Positions 1 to 6,910 of a stretch of DNA of 7,204 bases are shown piece after piece. The stretch is from assembly GCA_903901375.1 (NCBI GenBank), contig CAIUQV010000173.1, forward strand, positions 1 through 7,204, given 5' to 3'. Under the pieces are notes generated by a model. It ran no database searches and was not told where the DNA came from. It saw only the letters and a program-made list of their open reading frames with translations. The first letter of the stretch is position 1. Each line of letters starts with the position of its first letter. Made by a program: the position numbers and the translations under genes. Origin of the DNA: an uncultured Ignavibacteriota bacterium. Lineage in GTDB: Bacteria; Bacteroidota; Ignavibacteria; Tepidaquicellales; Tepidaquicellaceae.

Positions 1-1030
1 CCTCTCTCTTTTCGTAAAAGGCAGTTATATTTACTATTGGATGCGAAGTACCTATCAGGGCAGGTCTCACTAAATGATGTATTCCGCCGTCGGTAAGTAA
101 AATGTTTTTTCCTCTCGAGGCTTTCGTGTATAAAACTTTAAATAAATAAATTCCCGAGTGTCCGCTTAAATACCTTCCCGGCTCAAAAATTAAATCAACA
201 CCGTCAAGAAACCCTTTGTACTCTGTCGAATCAACTAACCTAAACAGCTCGTCTCCAAGTCTTGAAATATCCAGAGGTTTTTCTTCCTCACTGTAAGGAA
301 TCCCAAACCCGCCTCCAAGATCGATGTGTGATAATTCGAATAAATATTTTTCTCTGAGCTTTATCGCCGTATCAATTACATTCTTTGTATTCTTATAAAT
401 CTTTTGCCAGTCAAGTATCTGTGAAGAATTAAATATGTGTATTCCTTTTAAAACTATATTTGTTGTATTCTTCAATGCAGCAAAAAACTCATCAATCATT
501 TCAATATCAATCCCAAACTTGCTTACCCCTGTACCACCTATTATTTTAGTCGTCTCGCCCGTTTCATATAATGGATTAATCCTGACAAGTATATTCTGTG
601 TCTTGTTATATTCCTGAGCCACGTTGTTTACTAAAATTAATTCCTGAATCGATTCAACATTAATGGACATCAGATTATTTTCTACTGCAAACCTTATTTC
701 CTCTTCTCTCTTCGCAGGTCCTGTAAACATTATCCTGTCTGCTGTAAACCCTGCATTCAATGCTGCATCCATCTCACCGAGCGATGCCGTATCGCACCCC
801 ACTCCAAGTGAATTCAGATGTCTTAATATATTCTTGTTTGGATTGCTCTTCTGTGCATAAAATATTTCAAAGTTTGAAGGCAGCCCCTTCCTTAATTTTG
901 TGTATGCGTGTGTTACAATTCTTTTTGAATATAAATAAAGTGGTAAGTCATAATTATTTACATAATGACTTATTGCATCAGGACTTACGTGTTTGAAAAA
1001 CTCGTGTCTTTGAAATTCTTCTATACTCAT
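1..1030 (-). CDS. lysA: Fold-III PLP decarboxylase, probable diaminopimelate decarboxylase (3' end cut by window)
   Basis: The frame from the ATG at 1030 stays open for 343 codons to the left edge, so the C-terminus is missing. It encodes an alanine-racemase-fold (type III) PLP decarboxylase. Visible motifs are YAQKSNPN with Lys61 as the presumed Schiff-base lysine, CDTASLGEM (80-87), KFGID (171-175), GIHIFNSSQ (196-204), the glycine-rich phosphate loop GGGFGIPY (239-246) and EPGRYLSG (283-290). Its position one base after dapD (TAG-C-ATG) in a DAP operon argues for the last step, meso-DAP to L-lysine plus CO2, in the cytoplasm. However, the GIHIF..SQ motif, EPGRYL..G.SGIYL (283-295) and SRGKNILLTDGGIHH (305-319) resemble the exosortase-associated/BtrK-like decarboxylases more than classical LysA. 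Phe200 sits where LysA and ornithine decarboxylase carry the His that stacks on PLP. The C-terminal active-site Cys region lies outside the window. The family call is firm; the substrate is inferred from context. Confidence 0.8.
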   Translation of the reverse strand, partial: MSIEEFQRHEFFKHVSPDAISHYVNNYDLPLYLYSKRIVTHAYTKLRKGLPSNFEIFYAQKSNPNKNILRHLNSLGVGCDTASLGEMDAALNAGFTADRIMFTGPAKREEEIRFAVENNLMSINVESIQELILVNNVAQEYNKTQNILVRINPLYETGETTKIIGGTGVSKFGIDIEMIDEFFAALKNTTNIVLKGIHIFNSSQILDWQKIYKNTKNVIDTAIKLREKYLFELSHIDLGGGFGIPYSEEEKPLDISRLGDELFRLVDSTEYKGFLDGVDLIFEPGRYLSGHSGIYLFKVLYTKASRGKNILLTDGGIHHLVRPALIGTSHPIVNITAFYEKRE

Positions 1031-1031
1031 G

Positions 1032-1859
1032 CTATCTTAGTAAGTCTTCCAGTGTGATTGATTTTCCTGTCTTATCATCTCGATATTTTATTATCACAGG
1101 ACAGTATACGTGTATTCCGGCATCTTTTCCAAAACCACTGCTCATGGGTCTGCTTCCTGCTATCACAACCGCATTTTCAGGAATCTCCAGCGGCTTTCCT
1201 TGTTCCTTCTTTATGAAGTTACCGGTTGTATTGTCAAACACCGGTGTCGCTCCATTTATTATCACTCCCGTTCCTATAACCGCATTCTGTCTTACTATTG
1301 CTCCTTCGTAAATACCGCAGTTACCTCCAATAAAAACATTGTCCTCAATTATCACCGGCATTGCTCCAATCGGCTCAAGTACTCCTCCAATCTGTGAAGC
1401 CGCCGACAAGTGAACATTCTTTCCCAGTTGTGCACACGACCCGACAAGTGCGTGTGAGTCTATCATACACCCTTCATCAACATAAGCGCCAATGTTAATG
1501 TATGACGGTGGCATTATTATCGTTCCTTCTGCTACAAACGAGCCTCCTCTCACAGAAGAACCTCCGGGTACTAATCTTACTTTCTTATCTAAATTTATTT
1601 CCTGAACAGGCAAAGTGCTCTTGTCAAAATAATCCCACGGATTTGAACTCACTTCCTGCAATACTCCAATCTTAAACCCAAAAAGTATTGCCTGTTTCAC
1701 CCAGTTGTTTACAACCCATTGTCCGCTTACCTTCTCGGCAGTTCTTATTTTTCCTGTCTCAAGCGCAAGCCTCACCTCATTAAATAATTCGAGTCCTTCG
1801 TCATAACTTAAGTTTCCGTTTGCACTCGCTGTTTCAAACCTTTGTTTTAAATCCTGCAT
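1032..1859 (-). CDS. dapD: 2,3,4,5-tetrahydropyridine-2,6-dicarboxylate N-succinyltransferase
   Basis: DapD transfers succinyl from succinyl-CoA to tetrahydrodipicolinate, opening the ring and committing the pathway to the succinylase branch. The 275 residues match the usual DapD length (about 274) and not the shorter acetyl-type DapH. An N-terminal helical domain (1-95; AEKVSGQWVVNNWVKQA at 41-57 resembles the E. coli segment AEKIDGQWV..) is followed by a left-handed beta helix of hexapeptide repeats (about 103-210; e.g. IGAYVDEG, VGSCAQLGKNVHLS, IGGVLEP, IEDNVFIGG). Candidate catalytic residues are Asp134 in CMIDSHA and Glu185 in YEGAIV, matching the conserved Asp/Glu pair of the family. 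The C-terminal strand region has YCPVIIK (252-258). The ATG lies 2 nt after the dapA stop and there is no clear Shine-Dalgarno, so translation is probably coupled. Using DapD implies the cell needs an N-succinyl-DAP aminotransferase and a desuccinylase; the latter is probably the M20 gene heading this operon. Confidence 0.96.
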   Translation of the reverse strand: MQDLKQRFETASANGNLSYDEGLELFNEVRLALETGKIRTAEKVSGQWVVNNWVKQAILFGFKIGVLQEVSSNPWDYFDKSTLPVQEINLDKKVRLVPGGSSVRGGSFVAEGTIIMPPSYINIGAYVDEGCMIDSHALVGSCAQLGKNVHLSAASQIGGVLEPIGAMPVIIEDNVFIGGNCGIYEGAIVRQNAVIGTGVIINGATPVFDNTTGNFIKKEQGKPLEIPENAVVIAGSRPMSSGFGKDAGIHVYCPVIIKYRDDKTGKSITLEDLLR

Positions 1860-1861
1860 TC

Positions 1862-2743
1862 TTAGATTAAGTTTAATTCTTTTAATGTACTTTCCATCGT
1901 CTTTAATGTTGATTCTGTTGACGCATACAGCGGAGCACGAAGTATATTCTCAAGTAATCCAATTTTGTACATTCCAGCTTTTACCGGTATAGGATTGCTT
2001 TCTACAAAGCAGTTCTTAAATAATGGCATTAATTTGTGATGAAGTGTTTTAGCTTCTTCGGTTTCTCCGTTAAGCAATCTATCAACAAATTCACTCATCA
2101 TTCTCGGTGCAATGTTGGATGCAACACTTATTAACCCTTTCGCACCCGTTGAAATCAGTGATAGTGTCTCATCATCATTTCCTGATAACACAGAAAATCC
2201 TTCTGGTGCATTTCTTATAATCTCACTAATCTGTGAATAGTTGCTCGAAGCTTCTTTTGTTGCTACTATATTCTTAACTTCTGCAAGTTTTAATGCCGTC
2301 TCCGCAGTCATATTTACGGATGTTCTTGCGGGTACGTTATACATTATTATCGGTTTATCCGTTGAGTCCGCAATTGCAGTAAAATGATTTATCATTCCCT
2401 GCTGTGTGGGTTTGTTATAGTATGGTGTCACAACAAGAAATCCGTCTGCGTTCATCTTGCTGAATAAATGCATGTTGTGAATCACGTGCTTTGTATTATT
2501 CGAACCAACTCCAACAACTACGGGTACTCTTCCGCCGGATTCTTCTGCAGTAATTTCAACCAGCTGTAACTTCTCATTGTCTTCAAGACACGGAGTCTCG
2601 CCCGTCGTTCCAAGCGGAACAAGAAAATGTATTCCTTCTGCTATCTGCCTTCTCACAAGCATTCTGAAAGCGGTATAATCAACTTCAGAGTTTTTCCCGA
2701 ATGGCGTTACCAGTGCAGTTCCGCAACCTTTGATTTCTTTCAT
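1862..2743 (-). CDS. dapA: 4-hydroxy-tetrahydrodipicolinate synthase
   Basis: DapA condenses pyruvate with aspartate-4-semialdehyde, the first step unique to DAP/lysine synthesis. It is a cytoplasmic TIM-barrel class I aldolase. The 293 aa are normal for the family. Visible motifs are GTTGET (45-50, with Thr46/Thr47 of the proton relay), PYYNKP (107-112), MYNVPART (134-141, with Tyr135 and Arg140) and ATKEAS (161-166), where Lys163 forms the Schiff base with pyruvate. Residues aligning with the E. coli lysine-inhibition site differ: His53 corresponds to Asp55, His56 to Lys58, and Glu84 to His86, while Asn82 is kept. A Lys at the His56 position is found in lysine-insensitive enzymes, so I infer weak or absent lysine feedback here. 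The ATG is one base after the dapB stop (TAA-G-ATG) with no visible Shine-Dalgarno, which suggests coupling to dapB. Confidence 0.97.
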   Translation of the reverse strand: MKEIKGCGTALVTPFGKNSEVDYTAFRMLVRRQIAEGIHFLVPLGTTGETPCLEDNEKLQLVEITAEESGGRVPVVVGVGSNNTKHVIHNMHLFSKMNADGFLVVTPYYNKPTQQGMINHFTAIADSTDKPIIMYNVPARTSVNMTAETALKLAEVKNIVATKEASSNYSQISEIIRNAPEGFSVLSGNDDETLSLISTGAKGLISVASNIAPRMMSEFVDRLLNGETEEAKTLHHKLMPLFKNCFVESNPIPVKAGMYKIGLLENILRAPLYASTESTLKTMESTLKELNLI

Positions 2744-2744
2744 C

Positions 2745-3434
2745 TTATTTTAATATATTTTTAAACTTTTCTTCAAGCAATTCTTTAAACTCAAAAACTC
2801 CTTTTATATCTTCGGCCCATTCTGCTGCCGTTACGGCACCCTCTGCAAACCCCCTTCTTGAATATGCTTCGTGCTTTAGTGTAATACCGTCTTCCTCTGA
2901 TTCAAACCCTACTTCGTGTATCCCTTTAATGTATCCGCTTCTTATAGATTCTGCTTCAATTCTTTTGTCAAATATATTTCCTACTATTTTCTCTATTGTC
3001 TTTGCGGTTCCCGAAGGAGCATCAAGCTTTTGCTTGTGATGCAGCTCTAATATGTACGGGTCATAATTTGCTAGTCCGTTAATCAACTTTGATGATAATT
3101 CAGTGAGCTTAAAGAAAATATTTACACCAATCGAAAAGTTTGTTGCGTATATAAGCGTTTTGTTCTTCTCTTTAAAATATTTTAATACTTCATCTTTAAT
3201 ATCAAACCAACCCGTCGTTCCCACTACTGCTGCTTTAAAGTTATCGCATATAAATTTATAATTCTCTTTAAACGCCTCAGGTGTCGTAAAATCTATGCAT
3301 ACATTTTCTTCAAACTTTGCATTCATTAAAGCTGTCCCGCTATCAATTCTTGCAAGCGATTTCCCTCCGCGTGATTTTATAACGGATTCCACTTCCTTAC
3401 CCATTTTTCCGTAACCTGATATTACTATATCCAT
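2745..3434 (-). CDS. dapB: 4-hydroxy-tetrahydrodipicolinate reductase (short form)
   Basis: DapB reduces the DapA product to tetrahydrodipicolinate with NAD(P)H. The 229-aa protein starts MDIVISGYGKMG, a Rossmann dinucleotide loop right at the N-terminus. Other motifs are DFTTPEAF (48-55), VGTTGW (71-76), ATNFSIGVNIFF (97-108) and the catalytic ELHHKQKLDAPSGTA (130-144). His132 and Lys136 correspond to E. coli His159 and Lys163. E. coli DapB is about 273 aa; this compact form is typical of Bacteroidetes-type enzymes. An upstream in-frame ATG at 3464 would add ten residues and overlap lysC by 26 bases. I prefer the ATG at 3434 because it places the Rossmann strand at residue 2 and lies 4 nt past the lysC stop, like the other junctions. 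No Shine-Dalgarno is evident. Confidence 0.95.
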   Translation of the reverse strand: MDIVISGYGKMGKEVESVIKSRGGKSLARIDSGTALMNAKFEENVCIDFTTPEAFKENYKFICDNFKAAVVGTTGWFDIKDEVLKYFKEKNKTLIYATNFSIGVNIFFKLTELSSKLINGLANYDPYILELHHKQKLDAPSGTAKTIEKIVGNIFDKRIEAESIRSGYIKGIHEVGFESEEDGITLKHEAYSRRGFAEGAVTAAEWAEDIKGVFEFKELLEEKFKNILK

Positions 3435-3438
3435 ATAA

Positions 3439-4803
3439 TTAATTTGAATTATCAAAAAATTCATCGTGCAGTACCTGCATCACTTCCTGAAGGTCGCTCT
3501 TGTTCACAACAAAACTTACATTTATCAGCGATGCCCCCTGTGATATCATAGTTATATTAAAATCTCCAAGTTTCTGAAATATCCTCTTCGCAATACCCTT
3601 TGTGTTCTTAAGGTCTTTGCCCACAACACACACAAGCGATTTCTCTTCTTCAACCTTCACTGTTGAAAACACAGAGAGCTCTTTTACAATTTCCTCAATA
3701 CGGTCTTCGTTGTCAAGTGTAAGCGATACGTTAACCTCAGAAGTCGTAATCAAATCTACAGATGTCTGGTTGTTGTCAAATATTTCAAATATCTTCCTTA
3801 AAAAGCCGTATGAATTAAGCATCTTTGTGGAAAACACATTCAGCACTTTTATGTTCTCTTTGCAGGATATTGATTTAATACCGCCTTTTATTTTCTTCGA
3901 ATCGGATAATATCAGCGTTCCTTCGTTTTCAGGATTCCTTGAATTAAGTATCCTGACAGGAATATCTTTTTCCACGGCAGGTTGTATCGTCAGCGGGTGA
4001 AGCACTTTCGCACCAAAGTATGCAAGCTCTGCCGCCTCTTCAAAGGAAATCACCGAAACTATCTTTGTGTTGTTCACCTTTCTCGGGTCTGCTGTTAGCA
4101 TTCCGTCAACATCTGTCCATATTTCTATCTCCTCTGCATCCATTGCCATCCCTATAAGCGAAGCACTGTAATCCGAGCCTCCCCTTCCAAGTGTCGTTGT
4201 TATTTTATCTTCAGTGTTCGAAATAAATCCCTGAGTTAAAACCACATCGTTATTCTTTAAAAGTGGTATTATCACTTTAGGAGTTTCTGTTTTAATTCTT
4301 TCAGTAATTGGCTCACCTACTAAATAATTATCATCCGTGTACATAAAATCTCTTGCATCTACTAGAGCTGTCTTGATGTTGCTGTGATTAAACACGGCAT
4401 CTATCACAAGCGACGATAGCAGTTCACCGTGAGTTATTATCTTTGCCATGCTTCTGTCAGATAATTCAGAAAGAAGCGAGACACCTTTAATAAGCTCTAA
4501 GATTGAAGTAAAGTACTCTTTTATCCTTAGCGTTACACCTTCGTATTCACTTGTGTTCTCTCCCAGAAACTCTTTGCATATTTCATTATGTCTTGCCTCA
4601 AGTTCTTTCAGCAGCTTTTTAGCACTGCTTAGTTCGCCTTTCTCAGCAAACCTTGCGGCACTCTGAAGAGTATCCGTTGCTTTTGATATCGCAGACACAA
4701 CCACTACAGGTTTTTTTGCCAGCCTTGTCTTTACAATTTCTATCAGTCTTCTTATTGCAGAAACATCACCAACAGATGTTCCGCCAAATTTCATTACTAT
4801 CAT
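3439..4803 (-). CDS. lysC: Aspartokinase, monofunctional, LysC type with two ACT domains
   Basis: This cytoplasmic enzyme phosphorylates aspartate with ATP, the entry step to the aspartate amino-acid family. At 454 aa it matches the monofunctional E. coli LysC type (449 aa) and carries no homoserine dehydrogenase fusion. The amino-acid kinase domain (1 to about 300) has KFGGTSVG (5-12), SAISKATD (37-44), THGELLS (124-130), TTLGRGGSDYSA (203-214) and WTDVDGMLTADPR (229-241). Two ACT-type regulatory domains follow, about 315-380 and 388-450. The first contains MLNSYGFL (328-335) and SVDLITTSEV (348-357), nearly identical to the E. coli LysC segments that bind lysine and where feedback-resistant mutations map. 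Inhibition by lysine is therefore the likely control point. The start overlaps the asd stop as ATGA. The alternative Met4 would give the common MKFGG start, but the overlap favours Met1. No Shine-Dalgarno is seen. Confidence 0.96.
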   Translation of the reverse strand: MIVMKFGGTSVGDVSAIRRLIEIVKTRLAKKPVVVVSAISKATDTLQSAARFAEKGELSSAKKLLKELEARHNEICKEFLGENTSEYEGVTLRIKEYFTSILELIKGVSLLSELSDRSMAKIITHGELLSSLVIDAVFNHSNIKTALVDARDFMYTDDNYLVGEPITERIKTETPKVIIPLLKNNDVVLTQGFISNTEDKITTTLGRGGSDYSASLIGMAMDAEEIEIWTDVDGMLTADPRKVNNTKIVSVISFEEAAELAYFGAKVLHPLTIQPAVEKDIPVRILNSRNPENEGTLILSDSKKIKGGIKSISCKENIKVLNVFSTKMLNSYGFLRKIFEIFDNNQTSVDLITTSEVNVSLTLDNEDRIEEIVKELSVFSTVKVEEEKSLVCVVGKDLKNTKGIAKRIFQKLGDFNITMISQGASLINVSFVVNKSDLQEVMQVLHDEFFDNSN

Positions 4804-5840
4804 TTTAAATATTCGTTTTTAACTAAATACTCTGCGTTCAGTATAGCCGCTCCTGCTGCCCCTCTTATCGTATTATGTCCGAATGCTGTCATCTTCCAGT
4901 CGAGCACATTGCATTCCCTTAAATTACCTACCGATACCGTCATACCATTTCCGTTGTATAAATCAAGTGTCGGCTGTGGTCTTGCAGGATCGTCAAAATA
5001 TTGTAATACTTTCTCCGGCGAAAACGGCAGCCCAAGGTGTTCATATTCATTAAATGATTTTATTATCGCTTCTTTCGTTGCCGGTTTTCTTGTCTTAAAA
5101 GATATCGATGTTGTGTGTCCGTTTTGTACGGGTACCCTGTTGCACATTGCTGATAACGTAAAATCAGCAAAGTTAATTTTATCGCCTTCAAGCTCTCCGA
5201 ATATTTTCAAAGGCTCTGTCTGCATCTTTTCTTCTTCGTCTTTTATGTACGGAACTACGTTCCCAATTATGTCCAGCGAGGGTACACCCGGATATCCCGC
5301 TCCGGATATTGCCTGCATCGTACTGACTATTACTTTCTCAAGTCCGAAGTTTTTGTATATAGGATACAAAGCAAGAACCATAACAATCGTAGAGCAGTTT
5401 GGGTTTGTTACTATAAACCCGCCTTTAGAAAATCTTTTTCTCTGAATATTAATTATCTCAAAGTGTGAATGATTTATTTCTGGTATTATAAGCGGTACGT
5501 CCCCTGTCATCCTGTGATTCTTTGAATTGCTTATTACAGCATATCCTTCATTTGCATAGTAATCTTCTATTTCACCCGCAACTGATGAATCAAGTCCGGA
5601 GAATAATATCTTCGCATTTAATTTATCGCCGCACTTCTTAATCGTCATACCTTTAACATTTTCAGGTATCGCTTTTGCTTCTTTCCAGTTTACGCGCTCT
5701 GAATATTTCTGTCCTGCCGAGTTCTCCGATGCTGCCACTTCAGTTGTCTCAAACCATGGATGGTTCTCAAGCAGAGCTATTAGTTTCTGACCAACCGCAC
5801 CTGTGCACCCGAGTACGCCGACGTTAATTTTCTTTTCCAA
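4800..5840 (-). CDS. asd: Aspartate-semialdehyde dehydrogenase, archaeal/fungal type (TTG start)
   Basis: Asd reductively dephosphorylates aspartyl-4-phosphate to aspartate-4-semialdehyde using NADPH. The 346 residues carry the nucleotide loop GVLGCTGAVGQ (8-18), SNSKNHRM (104-111), the active-site Cys149 in NPNCSTI (146-152), QAISGAGYPGVPSLDIIGN (176-194), and NGHTTSISF (240-248) with the presumed catalytic His242. The HPWFE and SGAGYPGVPSLDIIGN signatures belong to the archaeal/fungal Asd class rather than the classical bacterial one. No ATG or GTG exists in frame between the upstream stop codon at 5873-5871 and the Rossmann loop. The start is therefore the TTG at 5840, supported by a GGAG with 7-nt spacing. 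The gene overlaps the M20 gene by 17 nt and lysC by 4 nt, so it is embedded in the operon. Asd acts directly after LysC, its neighbour. Confidence 0.95.
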   Translation of the reverse strand: MEKKINVGVLGCTGAVGQKLIALLENHPWFETTEVAASENSAGQKYSERVNWKEAKAIPENVKGMTIKKCGDKLNAKILFSGLDSSVAGEIEDYYANEGYAVISNSKNHRMTGDVPLIIPEINHSHFEIINIQRKRFSKGGFIVTNPNCSTIVMVLALYPIYKNFGLEKVIVSTMQAISGAGYPGVPSLDIIGNVVPYIKDEEEKMQTEPLKIFGELEGDKINFADFTLSAMCNRVPVQNGHTTSISFKTRKPATKEAIIKSFNEYEHLGLPFSPEKVLQYFDDPARPQPTLDLYNGNGMTVSVGNLRECNVLDWKMTAFGHNTIRGAAGAAILNAEYLVKNEYLK

Positions 5841-6828
5841 TTTCTTTCTCCAGTTTATAATAAATATTCTTTAAATCCTTTACCGCTCTGTGTAAATCAT
5901 TAATCAGTATGTGTTCTTCCTGTGTATGTGCCACAAAGATAGTTCCGGGTCCGTACAAAAGTCTTTTTCCTAAGTTGAAAAGTTCAGGTGCATCGCTTCC
6001 GTATGAAACTATTCCTGTCTCAAACCCATCTATTGTATAAAATTCTATTGGCTCGTCTCCATATTGCACTTTATACTCTGTGTGGTCATCACAAATTTCT
6101 TTTATTCTGTCTTCAAGTATCTTATGTGTTACAAAAGTTGTTCTGAAAAATATTCTGAATGTTACTTTATCTGAAATTACATTATGTGCATTGTTCGACG
6201 ATATCATTGCTACGTTGTAAGTCGTATCTCCAAGCAATTCATCCTTTGGAAAATCTATCCCGTTTAAATTATTAAGAAATACCCTGAACCTTTCTGTTGC
6301 ATTATCTCCTTTTGCAGGATATCCTGAATGTGCCGCCTTGCCTTTAATTGTAAATTCAAAGAGCGCATTTCCTTTTCCTGCTTTTATCAGTTTGTTCTCA
6401 GTAGGTTCTCCTACAATTACAAACTTGCATCCTTTAATCAGTTCGTTTGCAGTTCTTGCTCCGTACGACCCGACTTCTTCGCCTGCAAGCATTAGCAGTC
6501 CAAAGTTTGTCTTGCCTTCAGCTTCAAGCTGTAAGCAGGTTTCGGAAAGTACGGCTATCTGCCCCTTTGCATCACAGGACCCGCGTCCCATTATTTTCGT
6601 TCCTTCGTTGTAGGGAGGAATAAACGGCGGTACCGTATCAATGTGTGAACAAAACACTATTTCAGGATTTCCCCATTTGTAATAAATGTTCTTCTTTCCG
6701 TTTGGAATTTCCTGTATTTCGCAGACGGCAATCTTTGGCAAAAAGTTATTCTGAATAACACTTACTATGTTTTCTTCCCTGCCCGAAGTCGAATCGACTT
6801 CCATCATTTTTATTAAAAAATCTATCAC
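5824..6828 (-). CDS. M20-family metallo-amidohydrolase, probable succinyl-diaminopimelate desuccinylase (ArgE/LysK-like)
   Basis: This is a dinuclear zinc deacylase of the ArgE/DapE/ACY1 superfamily, 334 aa and probably cytoplasmic. Expected ligands are present: His62 and Asp64 in CSHIDTVPP, bridging Asp86 in GRGSCDAKG, catalytic Glu117 and ligand Glu118 in AGEEVGS, Glu141 in VGEPTEN, and the C-terminal His301 in FVAHTQEEH. The inserted dimerisation domain begins around 155 and contains AAHSGYP (165-171), with His167 matching the residue donated across the dimer. The protein is shorter than classical DapE (about 375 aa), and HIDTVPPFIP with GEPTENKL looks more like ArgE/LysK deacetylases. Because the operon has dapD and no other desuccinylase, I infer that it hydrolyses N-succinyl-LL-DAP to LL-DAP plus succinate. 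Acetylornithine deacetylase is the main alternative. The start is GTG at 6828, three codons after in-frame stops; Met8/Met9 would remove the first helix. It is the first gene of the operon. Confidence 0.82.
   Translation of the reverse strand: MIDFLIKMMEVDSTSGREENIVSVIQNNFLPKIAVCEIQEIPNGKKNIYYKWGNPEIVFCSHIDTVPPFIPPYNEGTKIMGRGSCDAKGQIAVLSETCLQLEAEGKTNFGLLMLAGEEVGSYGARTANELIKGCKFVIVGEPTENKLIKAGKGNALFEFTIKGKAAHSGYPAKGDNATERFRVFLNNLNGIDFPKDELLGDTTYNVAMISSNNAHNVISDKVTFRIFFRTTFVTHKILEDRIKEICDDHTEYKVQYGDEPIEFYTIDGFETGIVSYGSDAPELFNLGKRLLYGPGTIFVAHTQEEHILINDLHRAVKDLKNIYYKLEKEIGKEN
5848..5851 (-). promoter_or_regulatory. Ribosome binding site of asd (GGAG)
   Basis: GGAG lies 7 nt (AAAGAAA) upstream of the TTG at 5840, inside the last codons of the M20 gene. 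It is the only well-placed strong Shine-Dalgarno sequence I can find among the gene starts of this window, and it supports TTG as the asd start where no ATG or GTG is available. Confidence 0.7.
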
Positions 6829-6873
6829 TCTAAATTATTATCTTTATAAGTACTAAATATATGAATTTTCTTT

Positions 6874-6886
6874 AACAATTATTGTT
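6874..6886. repeat. 13-bp palindrome, possible operator
   Basis: AACAAT-T-ATTGTT is a perfect inverted repeat with 6-bp arms around a single base, near the middle of the divergent intergenic region. It overlaps the TTGTTT box proposed for the plus-strand gene. The position would suit a regulator controlling both directions. In DNA this AT-rich, arms of this length can occur by chance, so the call is tentative. Confidence 0.3.
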
Positions 6887-6910
6887 TACTTTTATAAGCA
6901 AAACTAACAC
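6882..6910 (+). promoter_or_regulatory. Weak candidate promoter of the plus-strand aminotransferase
   Basis: TTGTTT (6882-6887) and TAACAC (6905-6910) are separated by 17 bp, ending 18 bp before the ATG at 6929. The -35 is a fair match to TTGACA and the -10 a poor match to TATAAT, so this is only a spacing-supported guess. It would give a leader of roughly a dozen bases. Confidence 0.25.

Noticed and set aside
435..996. Three short plus-strand open frames (60-78 codons) at 435-617, 663-860 and 760-996
   Set aside because: The minus-strand lysA-like frame is continuous and motif-rich across this whole stretch; these are antisense shadows.
3435..3464. Upstream in-frame ATG extending DapB by ten residues
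   Set aside because: The extension overlaps lysC by 26 bases and precedes the Rossmann strand with a non-conserved segment; the ATG at 3434 fits the family start and the operon spacing better.
3602..4000. 132-codon plus-strand open frame within lysC
   Set aside because: It is antisense to conserved ACT-domain coding sequence, and its Ser/Phe-rich content is typical of reverse-complement reading of lysine/glutamate-rich genes.
4909..5445. 178-codon open frame on the plus strand antisense to asd
   Set aside because: It lies wholly within the well-supported asd gene, has serine/proline-rich low-complexity content and no recognisable motif; it is a shadow frame.
6804..6809. Met8/Met9 codons as alternative start of the M20 gene
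   Set aside because: Starting there would remove most of the first helix preceding the VDSTSG segment; GTG at 6828 gives a family-normal N-terminus.
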